Positions 1 through 7,454 of a stretch of 9,780 nt of DNA are shown here, in pieces. The DNA is taken from contig JAUVPA010000045.1 of NCBI GenBank assembly GCA_030598905.1, forward strand, positions 1-9,780. The letters run 5' to 3'. How positions within the stretch are numbered: the stretch's first letter is position 1; each line of letters starts with the position of its first letter. The stretch is from Acidimicrobiia bacterium. GTDB taxonomy: Bacteria > Actinomycetota > Acidimicrobiia > Spongiisociales > UBA5794. The notes under the pieces were generated by a model, which had not been told where the DNA came from, ran no database searches, and saw only the letters and a program-made list of their open reading frames with translations. Made by a program: the position numbers and the translations under genes.

Positions 1-1679
1 GGATCCTGCTCGGCGAACTCTTCCGGATACCTCTTGGCCGGTACCTCGATCTGAACCGGTCGAGATTGCGTACCCGATCGGCGTGGCCCGATGTGATCTC
101 CGCGGTCCCTGAGCTTCAACCGCTTTGCAACCTCCTGAGCGACACATCGTGGGCCGAGCGTCTACCTGCAGTCGAAGGCTTGTGGCACGTCTGGGACACT
201 CTTCCCCAGGTCGAATCGCTGCTCGGGACCGATCACGTGGCGGCCTGGTCGTCGTACGCCCAGGTCCTCGATCACTGGCGCGATCGCGAGCCGGACGGCA
301 CGCTGGCCCACCACCGCCGTCTGAGCGAAGAGGAGGAGTACGAAGCCGACCCTCTCCTCAGCTACCACCCGCGGACGGAGTCGCGCGTCACGATCACGAC
401 CCTCCATCAGTCCAAAGGTCTCGAGTTCGATGTCGTGTTCATCGCCGACGCCGTTGAGGGTGTCTTCCCCGACCTGAGGGCGCGCGACTCCCTTCTCGGT
501 TCGCGTCGCCTCAACCCGCACCTCCCCTCCGACACCGCCGGCTACACGGCCTTCCGGCTCCAGGAGGAGCGACGTCTGGCATACACGGCCATGACGAGAT
601 CGACCCAACGTGTGGTGTGGACGGCGACGGCCTCCGGATTCGACGAAGGGCGCGGCATCCCAAGTCGGTTCCTCCCGCTTGTCGTCGGAGTGGCCAGCGT
701 AGGTGAAGCCGCCTCCCACCCGGGATACCGCACGACACCCGTGACTCCACTCGAGATCGAGGCATCGTTGCGTCGCACGATGGAAGACCCGTCGCAGCAC
801 GTCGTGTCTCGCCTCACCGCACTCGACGTCCTCGGCGCGAATCAGGGACAGCTCCGCGACCCGGATCTGTACTTCGGTGTTCGTGATCGAGGCTCCGACC
901 GTGGCGTCATTGACGGCCGCGTCTCTCTCACGCCAAGTCAGGCCGACCTCTACGAGACGTGTCCGCGACGGTATGCCTTGGAACGTCGTCTCAAAGTTGG
1001 TGACGACGAATCTGTTCACGCCTCGTTCGGATCTCTCATCCACGACGTGCTCGAGCAGGCTGAGGCGGAGGCCAAAGAAGCGGGAATGATGCGCTCGACC
1101 CTCGATGATGCAGTCACGATCCTCGACCTTCGCTTCGACCCCGGGCTCTTCGGAGGCGACCCGTTCGCAGAGGCCTGGCGTCGCCGCGGCGTCCAAGCCC
1201 TCGAGAATCTCTACTCCGACTGGCCCGGCGGCGGAGCCGCTCTTGCACTCGAGCATCCGCTCGAGGTCGACGTCGAGGGCACCTGGCGAGGACGCGCTGA
1301 TCGAATCGAGCACCGCCTCGGAGGGATGGCGATCGTCGACTACAAGACGTCAAAGATGGCTATGGCCGTCGAAAAAGCCAAGAGCTCGATCCAACTGGGG
1401 TTCTACGTGCTTGCCGGCGAGCGAGATCCCGCCCTCTCCGAGCACGGTCCGGTCACCGCCGCCGAGTTGTGGTACCCGCTCGCCAAGCGGAAGTCATCCA
1501 TCATCGTTCGGGAGTTCGATCTTGACTCGCTCCCCGACATCAAGCAGCGCATGGCGGCCGTCGCGAAGGGTATCCACTCCGAAGCCTGGCCCCCCCAGCC
1601 CGGCGGGCACTGCTCGCACTGCCGTGTCCGATCATCATGCCCGGCCTGGCCGGAGGGCCAGGAGGCATTTCACCGATGA
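1..1679 (+). CDS. adnA: AdnA-like helicase-nuclease subunit, 3' part (5' end outside window)
   Basis: This is one subunit of a heterodimeric double-strand-break resecting motor-nuclease. The frame is open from the window's left edge (first full codon at 3), so the TTG at 66 is not a real start. 558 residues are visible, about half of a normal AdnA (roughly 1050 aa in mycobacteria); Walker A and B lie outside. Visible parts in order are helicase motif V (387-432, TLHQSKGLEFD), motif VI (564-602, EERRLAYTAMTRS) and a C-terminal RecB-type PD-(D/E)XK nuclease: His 1041-1043, Asp 1299-1301 (GRADR), Asp 1338-1340 and Lys 1344-1346 (VDYKT), then QxxxY (1392-1406). Four cysteines (960-962, 1611-1613, 1620-1622, 1638-1640; the last three spaced C-x2-C-x5-C) form the AddB/AdnA-type iron-sulfur signature. 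The GVFPDLRARDSLLG stretch after motif V resembles AdnA more than UvrD. In mycobacteria adnA precedes adnB, as here. The helicase-nuclease family is certain; the AdnA assignment is strong inference. Confidence 0.85.
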   Translation, partial: ILLGELFRIPLGRYLDLNRSRLRTRSAWPDVISAVPELQPLCNLLSDTSWAERLPAVEGLWHVWDTLPQVESLLGTDHVAAWSSYAQVLDHWRDREPDGTLAHHRRLSEEEEYEADPLLSYHPRTESRVTITTLHQSKGLEFDVVFIADAVEGVFPDLRARDSLLGSRRLNPHLPSDTAGYTAFRLQEERRLAYTAMTRSTQRVVWTATASGFDEGRGIPSRFLPLVVGVASVGEAASHPGYRTTPVTPLEIEASLRRTMEDPSQHVVSRLTALDVLGANQGQLRDPDLYFGVRDRGSDRGVIDGRVSLTPSQADLYETCPRRYALERRLKVGDDESVHASFGSLIHDVLEQAEAEAKEAGMMRSTLDDAVTILDLRFDPGLFGGDPFAEAWRRRGVQALENLYSDWPGGGAALALEHPLEVDVEGTWRGRADRIEHRLGGMAIVDYKTSKMAMAVEKAKSSIQLGFYVLAGERDPALSEHGPVTAAELWYPLAKRKSSIIVREFDLDSLPDIKQRMAAVAKGIHSEAWPPQPGGHCSHCRVRSSCPAWPEGQEAFHR

Positions 1680-1684
1680 GGGGG
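1679..1684 (+). promoter_or_regulatory. Ribosome binding site for adnB
   Basis: AGGGGG lies five bases before the ATG at 1690 and overlaps the adnA stop codon (1677-1679). It supports the choice of 1690 as the start of adnB, even though that reading frame stays open for 585 bases further upstream inside adnA. It also suggests that ribosomes finishing adnA can re-initiate on adnB. Confidence 0.6.
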
Positions 1685-1689
1685 CGCAG

Positions 1690-4600
1690 ATGATCACACC
1701 CACTCCCGAACAACAGGCGATCATCGACTACCCGTTGCGCCCTCTGCGCATCGCCGCCGGCGCAGGTACCGGCAAGACCTCCACCATCGTGATGCGCCTC
1801 GCCGCGGCGGTGGAGTCGGGCGTCGCGCCGGAGTCCGCCATCGGCATCACCTTCACCAACAAGGCTGCGGAAGAACTGTCCGATCGACTCCGAGAACGCC
1901 TGCCTGCTCTGTCACGGGTCGGCCGGGAGATAGCTGTATCGACGTACCACGGGTTCGCCTTCCAGATGCTTCAGGAGTTCGGCGCGTTTGTGGGCATCGA
2001 GAGAGGCACCACCGTGATCGGCGCCGGCTTCCAGCGTCAACTCCTCGAGGAGAGTCTTTCTCTGCACACATACGACCACATCGATCTCACGGCGCCCAAC
2101 CGACGCGTCGGAGACGCAGCAACCCTGGCTCGTCAGCTCGGCGAAAACCTCCTCGCCCCTTCCGATTTGGAGGACACGGTCAGCTCAGGTCGCCGGGACG
2201 GCGAAGCAGGGGTCCAGGCGGGTCGGCGGGAGTTGGCCGCCATCGTCGCGACCTACACCTCGCAGAAGACGCGGCTCGGAGTGCTCGACTACACCGACCT
2301 GGTCCCGCTGGCACACCGGCTCGTCACCGAGCACCCCGAGATCGCAGCGCGAATCAGAGGGCGCTACGAAACGGTGGTGGTCGACGAGTACCAGGACACC
2401 GACCCGGGACAGCGGCTTCTTCTGCAGGCGGTCTTCGGTGATGGCTTCCCCCTGACGGCGGTCGGCGACGAGGACCAGACGATCTACACATGGCGCGGGG
2501 CCTCGGTCGTCAACTTCGAGCGTTTTCCCACACACTTCCCCGCCGATGACGGCTCGGCGGCAGGCACGCTTCGCTTGACGCTCAATCGACGTTCTGGGTC
2601 GGCAATCCTGGCTTTCGCCAACGTTTTGCGTGCCAAGCTCCACGACGATTCTGACAAACTGCATCCGCTCCCCGACGCACCTGTCGGGAGTGTCGCCGTT
2701 TCTTGGCACCGCACGACCACGGACGAGGCGTCGTTCATCGCCGACGAGATTCGACGGAGACACGATGAAGCGAACCTGGCATGGTCCGACATCGCGGTCC
2801 TGTTCAGGAAGAACCACAACATCGCTCCGGTCCGCGAGGCACTCTCGGCTGTGGAGATACCCGTCGATGTCGTGTCGCTCGGAGGCCTGCTCTCGGTTCC
2901 CGAGGTGGCAGAGCTCCGGGCATGGCTCCGGGTCCTTGCCGATCCCACCGACTCGGCATCCCTCGTCCGCATCCTCCTCGGTGGCCGTTTCCGCTTGGGA
3001 ATGGGCGACCTGGCGCCCTTCGTTGCAGCCAATCGGCCTAACGGCGAGGACGTCGTTCTGTTGGAGTCCCTGCAGCGGGTTGCCGCCGACGCTCCCGACG
3101 GCATCGATGGTCTCACGCCGGAATCCGACCGACGTCTCCTCGAATTCGTCGAGCTGTACCGCGAGCTCCTCGTCGTAGCCCAAGGCGTGACACTGTCCGA
3201 GTTGTGCAGGCGCATCCTCGACGTTCTGAACTTCTGGGCTGAGGTGGATGCCATGCCGAACCATGCAGCCCTGTCCACCCGGCTGAACCTCTACCGATTC
3301 CTCGATCGTGCCGAGTCGTGGAGTCCGCTCGAAGGCCGACCGTCGCTGCGCGCCTTTCTCGGGTATCTCGACCTGCTCGAAGACGAAACGGCAGCAGACG
3401 AGCTGGACACGGCTTCGGTTGCATCCGAAGACGCCGTGTCGTTGATGACCGTCCATCGTGCCAAGGGCCTCGAATGGGACACCGTCTTCCTTCCGGCCCT
3501 GACTCGGGGAACGTTCCCCGCCTCTTCACGGGGTTTCGACAACCCAGTCGACTACCCACAGTTCGTGCCATACGAACTTCGCATCGACCGCGAGTCCCTT
3601 CCCGACCTCAGCTCCGCCGCCAGCCTCAAGGAACGCCGGGCCCTTCTCGCCGCTCACCACGACGAACAGGAGTGGCGCACGGCCTATGTAGCCGTCACTC
3701 GAGCACGCCGCTCTCTCTACGTCAGCGGCGCTTTTTGGAGCGATGCCACTCGACCTCGCCCCCCATCGGCCCTCTGGGACTTGGCGGACGGTCTCGAAGG
3801 CTCGATTCGGGCCACCTTCGTCGCCGAACCCGGCGATCGGCCCGATGACGGCTCCGCTCTCACGCCAGCTCCGGCACCAGACCCGTTGTTCGGGGACGGA
3901 GGCTGGACGGCCGCGTTGCGCGGCCGAAGAGACGATGATCAATGGGTGGCCCGCAACCACCCTGAGAACGCAGCCTCCGTCGCCGATCACGCCGCTCAGC
4001 TCGTCCTCGATCTCGAGGGCCTTCCCTCACCCCCTCAGCCCGAGGAAGACCCCACCGTCCGCACATCTGTGACGGGCCTGGTCACGCTGGCAACCTGTCC
4101 TCTGAGGTTCAAGTTCTCAGAACTCGACCGCCTCCCTCGACGGCCCGACCGCTCTCTCCGCTTCGGGACCAACTTCCACCGCAAGGTCGAACTGCACAAC
4201 CTCGGCGTCGTGCCTCTCGACGACAAGAACAGCGACCTATACGACCTCGGCGACGCGGAGGCCTCAGGTGCCGGCACCGCCGCCTTCGACCGCTTCACAT
4301 CGTCGCGTTTCGCCGAACCGAGGCCGCGTTATGTCGAGGTGCCCATCGAGTTGAGGCTCGAGGACGCCCGCGTCCGCGGCAGGGTCGACGCCGTGTATCA
4401 GACCGGCGCCAGCTGGGAGATCGTCGACTACAAGTCGGGGCGTAAAACCGACGAGCAGAACAGGATCGTCCAGCTTCAGGCGTACGCCGTCGCGGCGATG
4501 GAGGGTGCGATCGCTGATCCCATCCCCAACTCCATCGAGGTCACCTTCGCCTACTTCGGGAGCAGAGGCGTCGACGAATCCAAGTGGGTTGCCGACGCGG

Positions 4601-4749
4601 TGTTCTTGGAGAGAGCACGCGAACGTCTCCATGGCCTGATCACCATTGCTCAGACCGAGGCTTTCGAGCCGACTCCGTCCCCTGCATGCCGCACTTGTGA
4701 CTTCACACGATTCTGTGAAGCCGGCAAAGCGTGGCTGGCCGAGAGCTAG
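1690..4749 (+). CDS. adnB: AdnB-like helicase-nuclease subunit
   Basis: This 1019-residue protein has an N-terminal UvrD/SF1A motor and a C-terminal RecB-type nuclease, and should pair with the preceding AdnA-like protein to unwind and resect broken DNA ends. The start is set by TPEQQ (Q motif, residues 5-9), followed by Walker A AAGAGTGKT (22-30), motif Ia FTNKAAEEL, Walker B DEYQD (232-236), motif III GDEDQTIYTWRG (259-270), motif V TVHRAKGLEWD (587-597) and motif VI YVAVTRARR (666-674). All motor motifs look intact, matching AdnB's role as the motor tracking the 3' strand in mycobacterial AdnAB. An acidic and proline-rich linker (about 690-795) leads to the nuclease: His830, Asp900, Asp913 and Lys915 (VDYKSG), with QLQAY at 928-932. 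Cys803 and Cys1000/1003/1009 (C-x2-C-x5-C) form an iron-sulfur signature. The gene starts 10 bases after adnA ends, so the two are surely co-transcribed. The alternative, a PcrA/UvrD-nuclease fusion of unassigned type, is less likely given the tandem partner. Confidence 0.88.
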   Translation: MITPTPEQQAIIDYPLRPLRIAAGAGTGKTSTIVMRLAAAVESGVAPESAIGITFTNKAAEELSDRLRERLPALSRVGREIAVSTYHGFAFQMLQEFGAFVGIERGTTVIGAGFQRQLLEESLSLHTYDHIDLTAPNRRVGDAATLARQLGENLLAPSDLEDTVSSGRRDGEAGVQAGRRELAAIVATYTSQKTRLGVLDYTDLVPLAHRLVTEHPEIAARIRGRYETVVVDEYQDTDPGQRLLLQAVFGDGFPLTAVGDEDQTIYTWRGASVVNFERFPTHFPADDGSAAGTLRLTLNRRSGSAILAFANVLRAKLHDDSDKLHPLPDAPVGSVAVSWHRTTTDEASFIADEIRRRHDEANLAWSDIAVLFRKNHNIAPVREALSAVEIPVDVVSLGGLLSVPEVAELRAWLRVLADPTDSASLVRILLGGRFRLGMGDLAPFVAANRPNGEDVVLLESLQRVAADAPDGIDGLTPESDRRLLEFVELYRELLVVAQGVTLSELCRRILDVLNFWAEVDAMPNHAALSTRLNLYRFLDRAESWSPLEGRPSLRAFLGYLDLLEDETAADELDTASVASEDAVSLMTVHRAKGLEWDTVFLPALTRGTFPASSRGFDNPVDYPQFVPYELRIDRESLPDLSSAASLKERRALLAAHHDEQEWRTAYVAVTRARRSLYVSGAFWSDATRPRPPSALWDLADGLEGSIRATFVAEPGDRPDDGSALTPAPAPDPLFGDGGWTAALRGRRDDDQWVARNHPENAASVADHAAQLVLDLEGLPSPPQPEEDPTVRTSVTGLVTLATCPLRFKFSELDRLPRRPDRSLRFGTNFHRKVELHNLGVVPLDDKNSDLYDLGDAEASGAGTAAFDRFTSSRFAEPRPRYVEVPIELRLEDARVRGRVDAVYQTGASWEIVDYKSGRKTDEQNRIVQLQAYAVAAMEGAIADPIPNSIEVTFAYFGSRGVDESKWVADAVFLERARERLHGLITIAQTEAFEPTPSPACRTCDFTRFCEAGKAWLAES

Positions 4750-4789
4750 GAGCCCGGCTGAGCAATGCCGTCGCTCGGCAGACTCCTAG
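4746..4789. terminator. Candidate bidirectional terminator between adnB and dtd
   Basis: A two-part inverted repeat sits exactly between the convergent genes. The outer arms CTAGGAG (4746-4752) and CTCCTAG (4783-4789) are perfect complements, and each contains the stop codon of one gene (adnB TAG 4747-4749; dtd TAG on the minus strand 4788-4786). The inner arms GCTGAGC (4757-4763) and GCTCGGC (4773-4779) pair over seven positions with one G-U, around a nine-base loop. An internal loop of four and three bases joins the two stems. No T tract follows on either strand, so it is not a canonical intrinsic terminator; G+C-rich actinobacteria often lack a U tract. Confidence 0.45.
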
Positions 4790-5241
4790 ACGACTTTCCC
4801 GCCGGAGGTCTCGACGACGATGGTCGTCGGGCCTTCGTTGATCAGATCGACCTCCATCATCGCTCCAAAGACACCCGTTTCCACGCCGATACCGTGCCAA
4901 CGGAACCTTTCAGCCGCGGCATCGATGAGCGACTCAGCCTCTTGAGGTGGCGCCGCGCGCGAAAACGATGGACGCCGCCCCCGGCGGACGTCCGCCTGAA
5001 GAGTGAACTGGCTGATCAGCAAGATTGCCCCGTCGACATCGCCGACGGCTCGCTCGAAATGCCCACGATCTGAGGCAAAGAGCCTCATGAGTGCGATCTT
5101 GTCACACAGCGCATTCACCTCGGCTCGGCCATCGCCGCGCTCGACGCCGAGTAGGACAACCAGACCAGAGTCGATGGCACCCGCAACGACGCCGTCGACC
5201 TTGACCACGGCGCTCGTCACGCGTTGAACGACTGCCCGCAT
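4786..5241 (-). CDS. dtd: D-aminoacyl-tRNA deacylase (D-Tyr-tRNA deacylase)
   Basis: Dtd hydrolyses D-aminoacyl-tRNAs (and Gly mischarged on tRNA-Ala) in the cytosol, keeping D-amino acids out of protein synthesis. The 151-residue product has the full family pattern: N-terminal MRAVVQRV, LLGV at 30-33, the catalytic-region motif SQFTLQ (77-82), RRGRRPSF (86-93), and near the C-terminus GAMMEV (126-131) with the Gly-cisPro chirality-proofreading motif NEGP (135-138). Family members are usually about 145-150 residues, so it is complete. The ATG is the only sensible start because MRAVVQRV is the conserved N-terminus. No Shine-Dalgarno sequence lies at normal spacing; a -10-like TACGGT sits eight bases upstream, suggesting a leaderless message. 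It is convergent with adnB and divergent from the PopT-family gene, so it is probably transcribed alone. Confidence 0.95.
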   Translation of the reverse strand: MRAVVQRVTSAVVKVDGVVAGAIDSGLVVLLGVERGDGRAEVNALCDKIALMRLFASDRGHFERAVGDVDGAILLISQFTLQADVRRGRRPSFSRAAPPQEAESLIDAAAERFRWHGIGVETGVFGAMMEVDLINEGPTTIVVETSGGKVV

Positions 5242-5249
5242 TACGCAGC

Positions 5250-5255
5250 ACCGTA
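5250..5255 (-). promoter_or_regulatory. Putative -10 element for dtd (leaderless)
   Basis: On the minus strand TACGGT (5255 to 5250) fits the TAnnnT -10 pattern and ends eight bases before the dtd ATG. A start site about seven bases downstream would fall at or next to the ATG, giving a leaderless mRNA. This agrees with the absence of a well-spaced Shine-Dalgarno sequence. I see no convincing -35 hexamer, so this rests on one short match plus spacing. Confidence 0.35.
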
Positions 5256-5267
5256 CCGGTCCCTCCG

Positions 5268-5273
5268 TACACT
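5268..5273 (+). promoter_or_regulatory. popT: Putative -10 element for the PopT-family gene (leaderless)
   Basis: TACACT fits TAnnnT and ends nine bases before the ATG at 5283, which would place transcription start at or very near the start codon. There is no purine-rich ribosome binding site in the nine-base gap. A clear -35 is missing: TTACGC at 5241-5246 would need a 21-base spacer. Confidence 0.35.
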
Positions 5274-5282
5274 CGACGTTCG

Positions 5283-6206
5283 ATGCGAGAGATTCCCTGG
5301 ACGGTCGTGCGTGGGTTCTTCATGGGATCTGCCGACGTCGTCCCAGGTGTGTCCGGGGGGACCATTGCTCTCGTGTTGGGCATCTACGAACGCCTCATCG
5401 CATCGGTACGGGCCGGCAGTTCGGCTCTCGGCTGGATCTTCCGGCTTGACCGGCGCAAGGTCATGGAGTGGCTCCGCCGTGTCGAGTGGAGCTTTATTTT
5501 GCCGTTGCTCGGCGGAATCGTCATCGCCGTCGGAGCACTCGCCGGGATCCTCGAGGACCAACTCCATGAGCGCCCGGTCCAGCTGGCCGCTCTCTTCCTT
5601 GGCCTCGTTGCGGGATCGGTCTTCGTGACCTGGCAGATTCTCCGGACCCGTGACGGCCTTCGGCTCCTCGTGTTGTCCGGCACGGCTATCGCCGTATTCG
5701 TACTGCTCGGTTTGAGACCGGGCACCGCCGCCGATACCGTCACCCAACTCGACGACGTGTCACTGATCGCCTTTTTCTTATCCGGGGCGATCGCGATATG
5801 CGCCATGATCCTGCCAGGCATCAGCGGCTCGTTCCTTCTCGTCGTACTCGGGATGTACGGACCCGTGCTTGGTGCGGTCAATGACCGTGACGCCGTATCG
5901 CTCATCGTCTTCGCCATCGGCGCCGTCGTGGGTCTCGCGGTCTTCTCGCAGTTTCTGTATTGGGCGCTCTCCCATCACCACGACACGGTGATTGCCGTCC
6001 TGATCGGTTTGATGCTCGGATCGCTGCGCGTGTTGTGGCCCTGGCCCACCGGCGTGAGCTCCACCGAGATCGGAGTCCCGGATGAAGCGGTCTTCGCTGC
6101 GATCGTCCTCGTAGTTGTCGGTTCTTTGGCCGTGATCGGGCTCAGCGTCGTCGCCAAGCGCGTCGACGGGCGCGTTGGCGAGGTGCGAACGACGTCAGCT
6201 GATTGA
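5283..6206 (+). CDS. popT: DUF368 / PopT-family undecaprenyl phosphate translocase
   Basis: This 307-residue polytopic membrane protein carries both DUF368 signature loops: ADVVPGVSGGTIALVLGIYE (residues 17-36) and PGISGSFLLVVLGMY (178-192). These two related half-motifs show the internal duplication typical of the family, with re-entrant loops in each half. Roughly eight hydrophobic segments are visible, and a short charged tail ends the protein. DUF368 proteins (PopT) were recently shown, together with some DedA proteins (UptA), to flip undecaprenyl phosphate back across the membrane, recycling the lipid carrier for peptidoglycan and other surface polymers. The ATG leaves 16 residues before the first motif, normal for the family. 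The gene is divergent from dtd (41-base gap), and its 3' end overlaps the convergent antiporter gene by 12 bases. Family assignment is secure; the substrate is taken from family members and not from this sequence. Confidence 0.88.
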   Translation: MREIPWTVVRGFFMGSADVVPGVSGGTIALVLGIYERLIASVRAGSSALGWIFRLDRRKVMEWLRRVEWSFILPLLGGIVIAVGALAGILEDQLHERPVQLAALFLGLVAGSVFVTWQILRTRDGLRLLVLSGTAIAVFVLLGLRPGTAADTVTQLDDVSLIAFFLSGAIAICAMILPGISGSFLLVVLGMYGPVLGAVNDRDAVSLIVFAIGAVVGLAVFSQFLYWALSHHHDTVIAVLIGLMLGSLRVLWPWPTGVSSTEIGVPDEAVFAAIVLVVVGSLAVIGLSVVAKRVDGRVGEVRTTSAD

Positions 6207-7454
6207 TTCCACCGGACTGTCCGATTCGGGTGTCGCGTCGATAGGCGAGGCCAGCGGGGGGGACAGGATTCGGAACACGACCGGTGCGAGGACGGCGGTG
6301 ACACCGACCAGCAGAATGGCACTCGCTCCGAGACCCTCCGACAGCACGCCGATCTGCACGCCTACCTCGGCGAGGGCGATGATCACGCTCAGCTGACCGG
6401 CAAGGAGGGCTCCTGATCCCAGCGAGTCCCTCAATCCGAGGCCTCGCCACATCAGGGTCGGAGACGGCACGATCTTGGCCAGGATCGCCACGACGATGAC
6501 TCCGAGGGCCAAGAACAGCACGTCGGTGTCGCGCAGTGCATCGAGCGGAAAACGAACTCCGACGCTGATGAAGAAGATCGGCACAAAGAAGCCGAAGGCG
6601 AAACCGGAGAGCCTCGTCTTCAGCTGTCCGGTGTTGCGGAAGACGTATGCGAAAAGCGCTCCCGCCAGAAACGCACCCAGGATCGGATCCACACCCGTCG
6701 CGAGGGCAACACCAACGAAGACGAACAGCAGCGCGAGCGAGAAACGAATTCCGAGCTCGTCAGGATCGTGAACCGCGAAGAGTCGTTCCGCTCGTTCCGG
6801 ATACCACCAGGCAACGCGCCGCATGACGAGCAGGAAAGCCACCACGATGAGGACGAAGGCCGGAACACCGAGCAGCCGGAAACTCACCCCGTGTTCCACC
6901 CACACGGCGAAGACGACGATCCCCGTCGCGGCGAGGAATTCCGCGATCACCCCGACCACAATCGTGAGCTGGCCCTGGCCGGTCGCAGTGCGATTCGTGC
7001 TGCGGAGCGTCGACACGATGATTCCAATCGAAGCTGCGGAGACGAGCAACGTCATGAACAGCCGCTCGTTGGTGTCGTTGATTCCGATCAGCCCGAACCC
7101 GACCCAGGCGACGCCGGCAGCGATGGCGAAGTACAGCAAACCAGACACGATGGGGCCACTCCCCTCCCTCTCGAGCCTGCTGAAGTTGATCTCGAAACCC
7201 GCGATGAACATCAAGAGCAAGAGCCCGATCTCCGCGAGGACAAGGATGAATCCCTGAGATGCCGTTCCCTCGGCGATCACGCCGAGAACGGAAGGGCCGA
7301 TCAGGAGACCGTAGAGGATCTCCAGCACCACCGCCGGCAACTTGATGCGCCTCGCGATCAGCGGCAGGAGGAAGGCACCAAGCCCGATCACGATGAACGT
7401 AACCGCGTCGGGAAGCACTTCTTCTGTGGAGGCGAGGAGAGGAACGAGCGTCAT
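6195..7454 (-). CDS. CPA2-family cation:proton antiporter (Kef/KhtU-like)
   Basis: This is an integral membrane antiporter of about 419 residues with some 12 hydrophobic segments and no attached C-terminal RCK domain. Family landmarks are LEILYGLLIGPSVLG (44-58), the FIAGFEINF loop (83-91), the long membrane stretch VDPILGAFLAGALFAYVF and the PIFFISVGVRF motif. The start is the ATG at 7454, which overlaps the stop of the upstream RCK gene as ATGA; the frame stays open further upstream, but that part is low-complexity and not membrane-like. At the ion-binding position, where family members have Asp-Asp or Gln-Asp, this protein reads IAEFL (170-174), so Glu172 would replace the Asp. The ion (K+ or Na+ against H+) cannot be told from sequence. 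The coupled RCK protein implies nucleotide- or ligand-gated transport. The last 12 bases overlap the end of the convergent PopT-family gene. Confidence 0.85.
   Translation of the reverse strand: MTLVPLLASTEEVLPDAVTFIVIGLGAFLLPLIARRIKLPAVVLEILYGLLIGPSVLGVIAEGTASQGFILVLAEIGLLLLMFIAGFEINFSRLEREGSGPIVSGLLYFAIAAGVAWVGFGLIGINDTNERLFMTLLVSAASIGIIVSTLRSTNRTATGQGQLTIVVGVIAEFLAATGIVVFAVWVEHGVSFRLLGVPAFVLIVVAFLLVMRRVAWWYPERAERLFAVHDPDELGIRFSLALLFVFVGVALATGVDPILGAFLAGALFAYVFRNTGQLKTRLSGFAFGFFVPIFFISVGVRFPLDALRDTDVLFLALGVIVVAILAKIVPSPTLMWRGLGLRDSLGSGALLAGQLSVIIALAEVGVQIGVLSEGLGASAILLVGVTAVLAPVVFRILSPPLASPIDATPESDSPVESIS

Noticed and set aside
1..6. Window begins with GGATCC, a BamHI site, hinting at a clone boundary
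   Set aside because: The adnA frame runs straight through it, and another GGATCC occurs near 6687, so it carries no biological meaning and may be chance.
162..1313. 383-codon open frame on the minus strand opposite adnA
   Set aside because: It is antisense to clear helicase-nuclease coding sequence, its product has no recognisable domain, and long antisense frames are expected in G+C-rich DNA.
1105..1689. Upstream extension of adnB giving a 1214-residue protein
   Set aside because: The added part is Ser/Arg/Pro-rich and overlaps the adnA nuclease. The ATG at 1690 has a ribosome site, and the Q motif follows at once.
2185..3456. 423-codon open frame on the minus strand opposite adnB
   Set aside because: It lies wholly under conserved motor motifs of adnB and has no family resemblance; it is a composition shadow.
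5250..5260. ACCG-TAC-CGGT palindrome in the divergent promoter region as an operator
   Set aside because: Only four bases per arm; expected by chance in G+C-rich DNA and overlaps the proposed -10.
6256..6262. Run of seven G near the 3' end of the antiporter as a phase-variation tract
   Set aside because: It is short, lies in the last 25 residues, and slippage would barely alter the membrane domain; no promoter or other repeat context.
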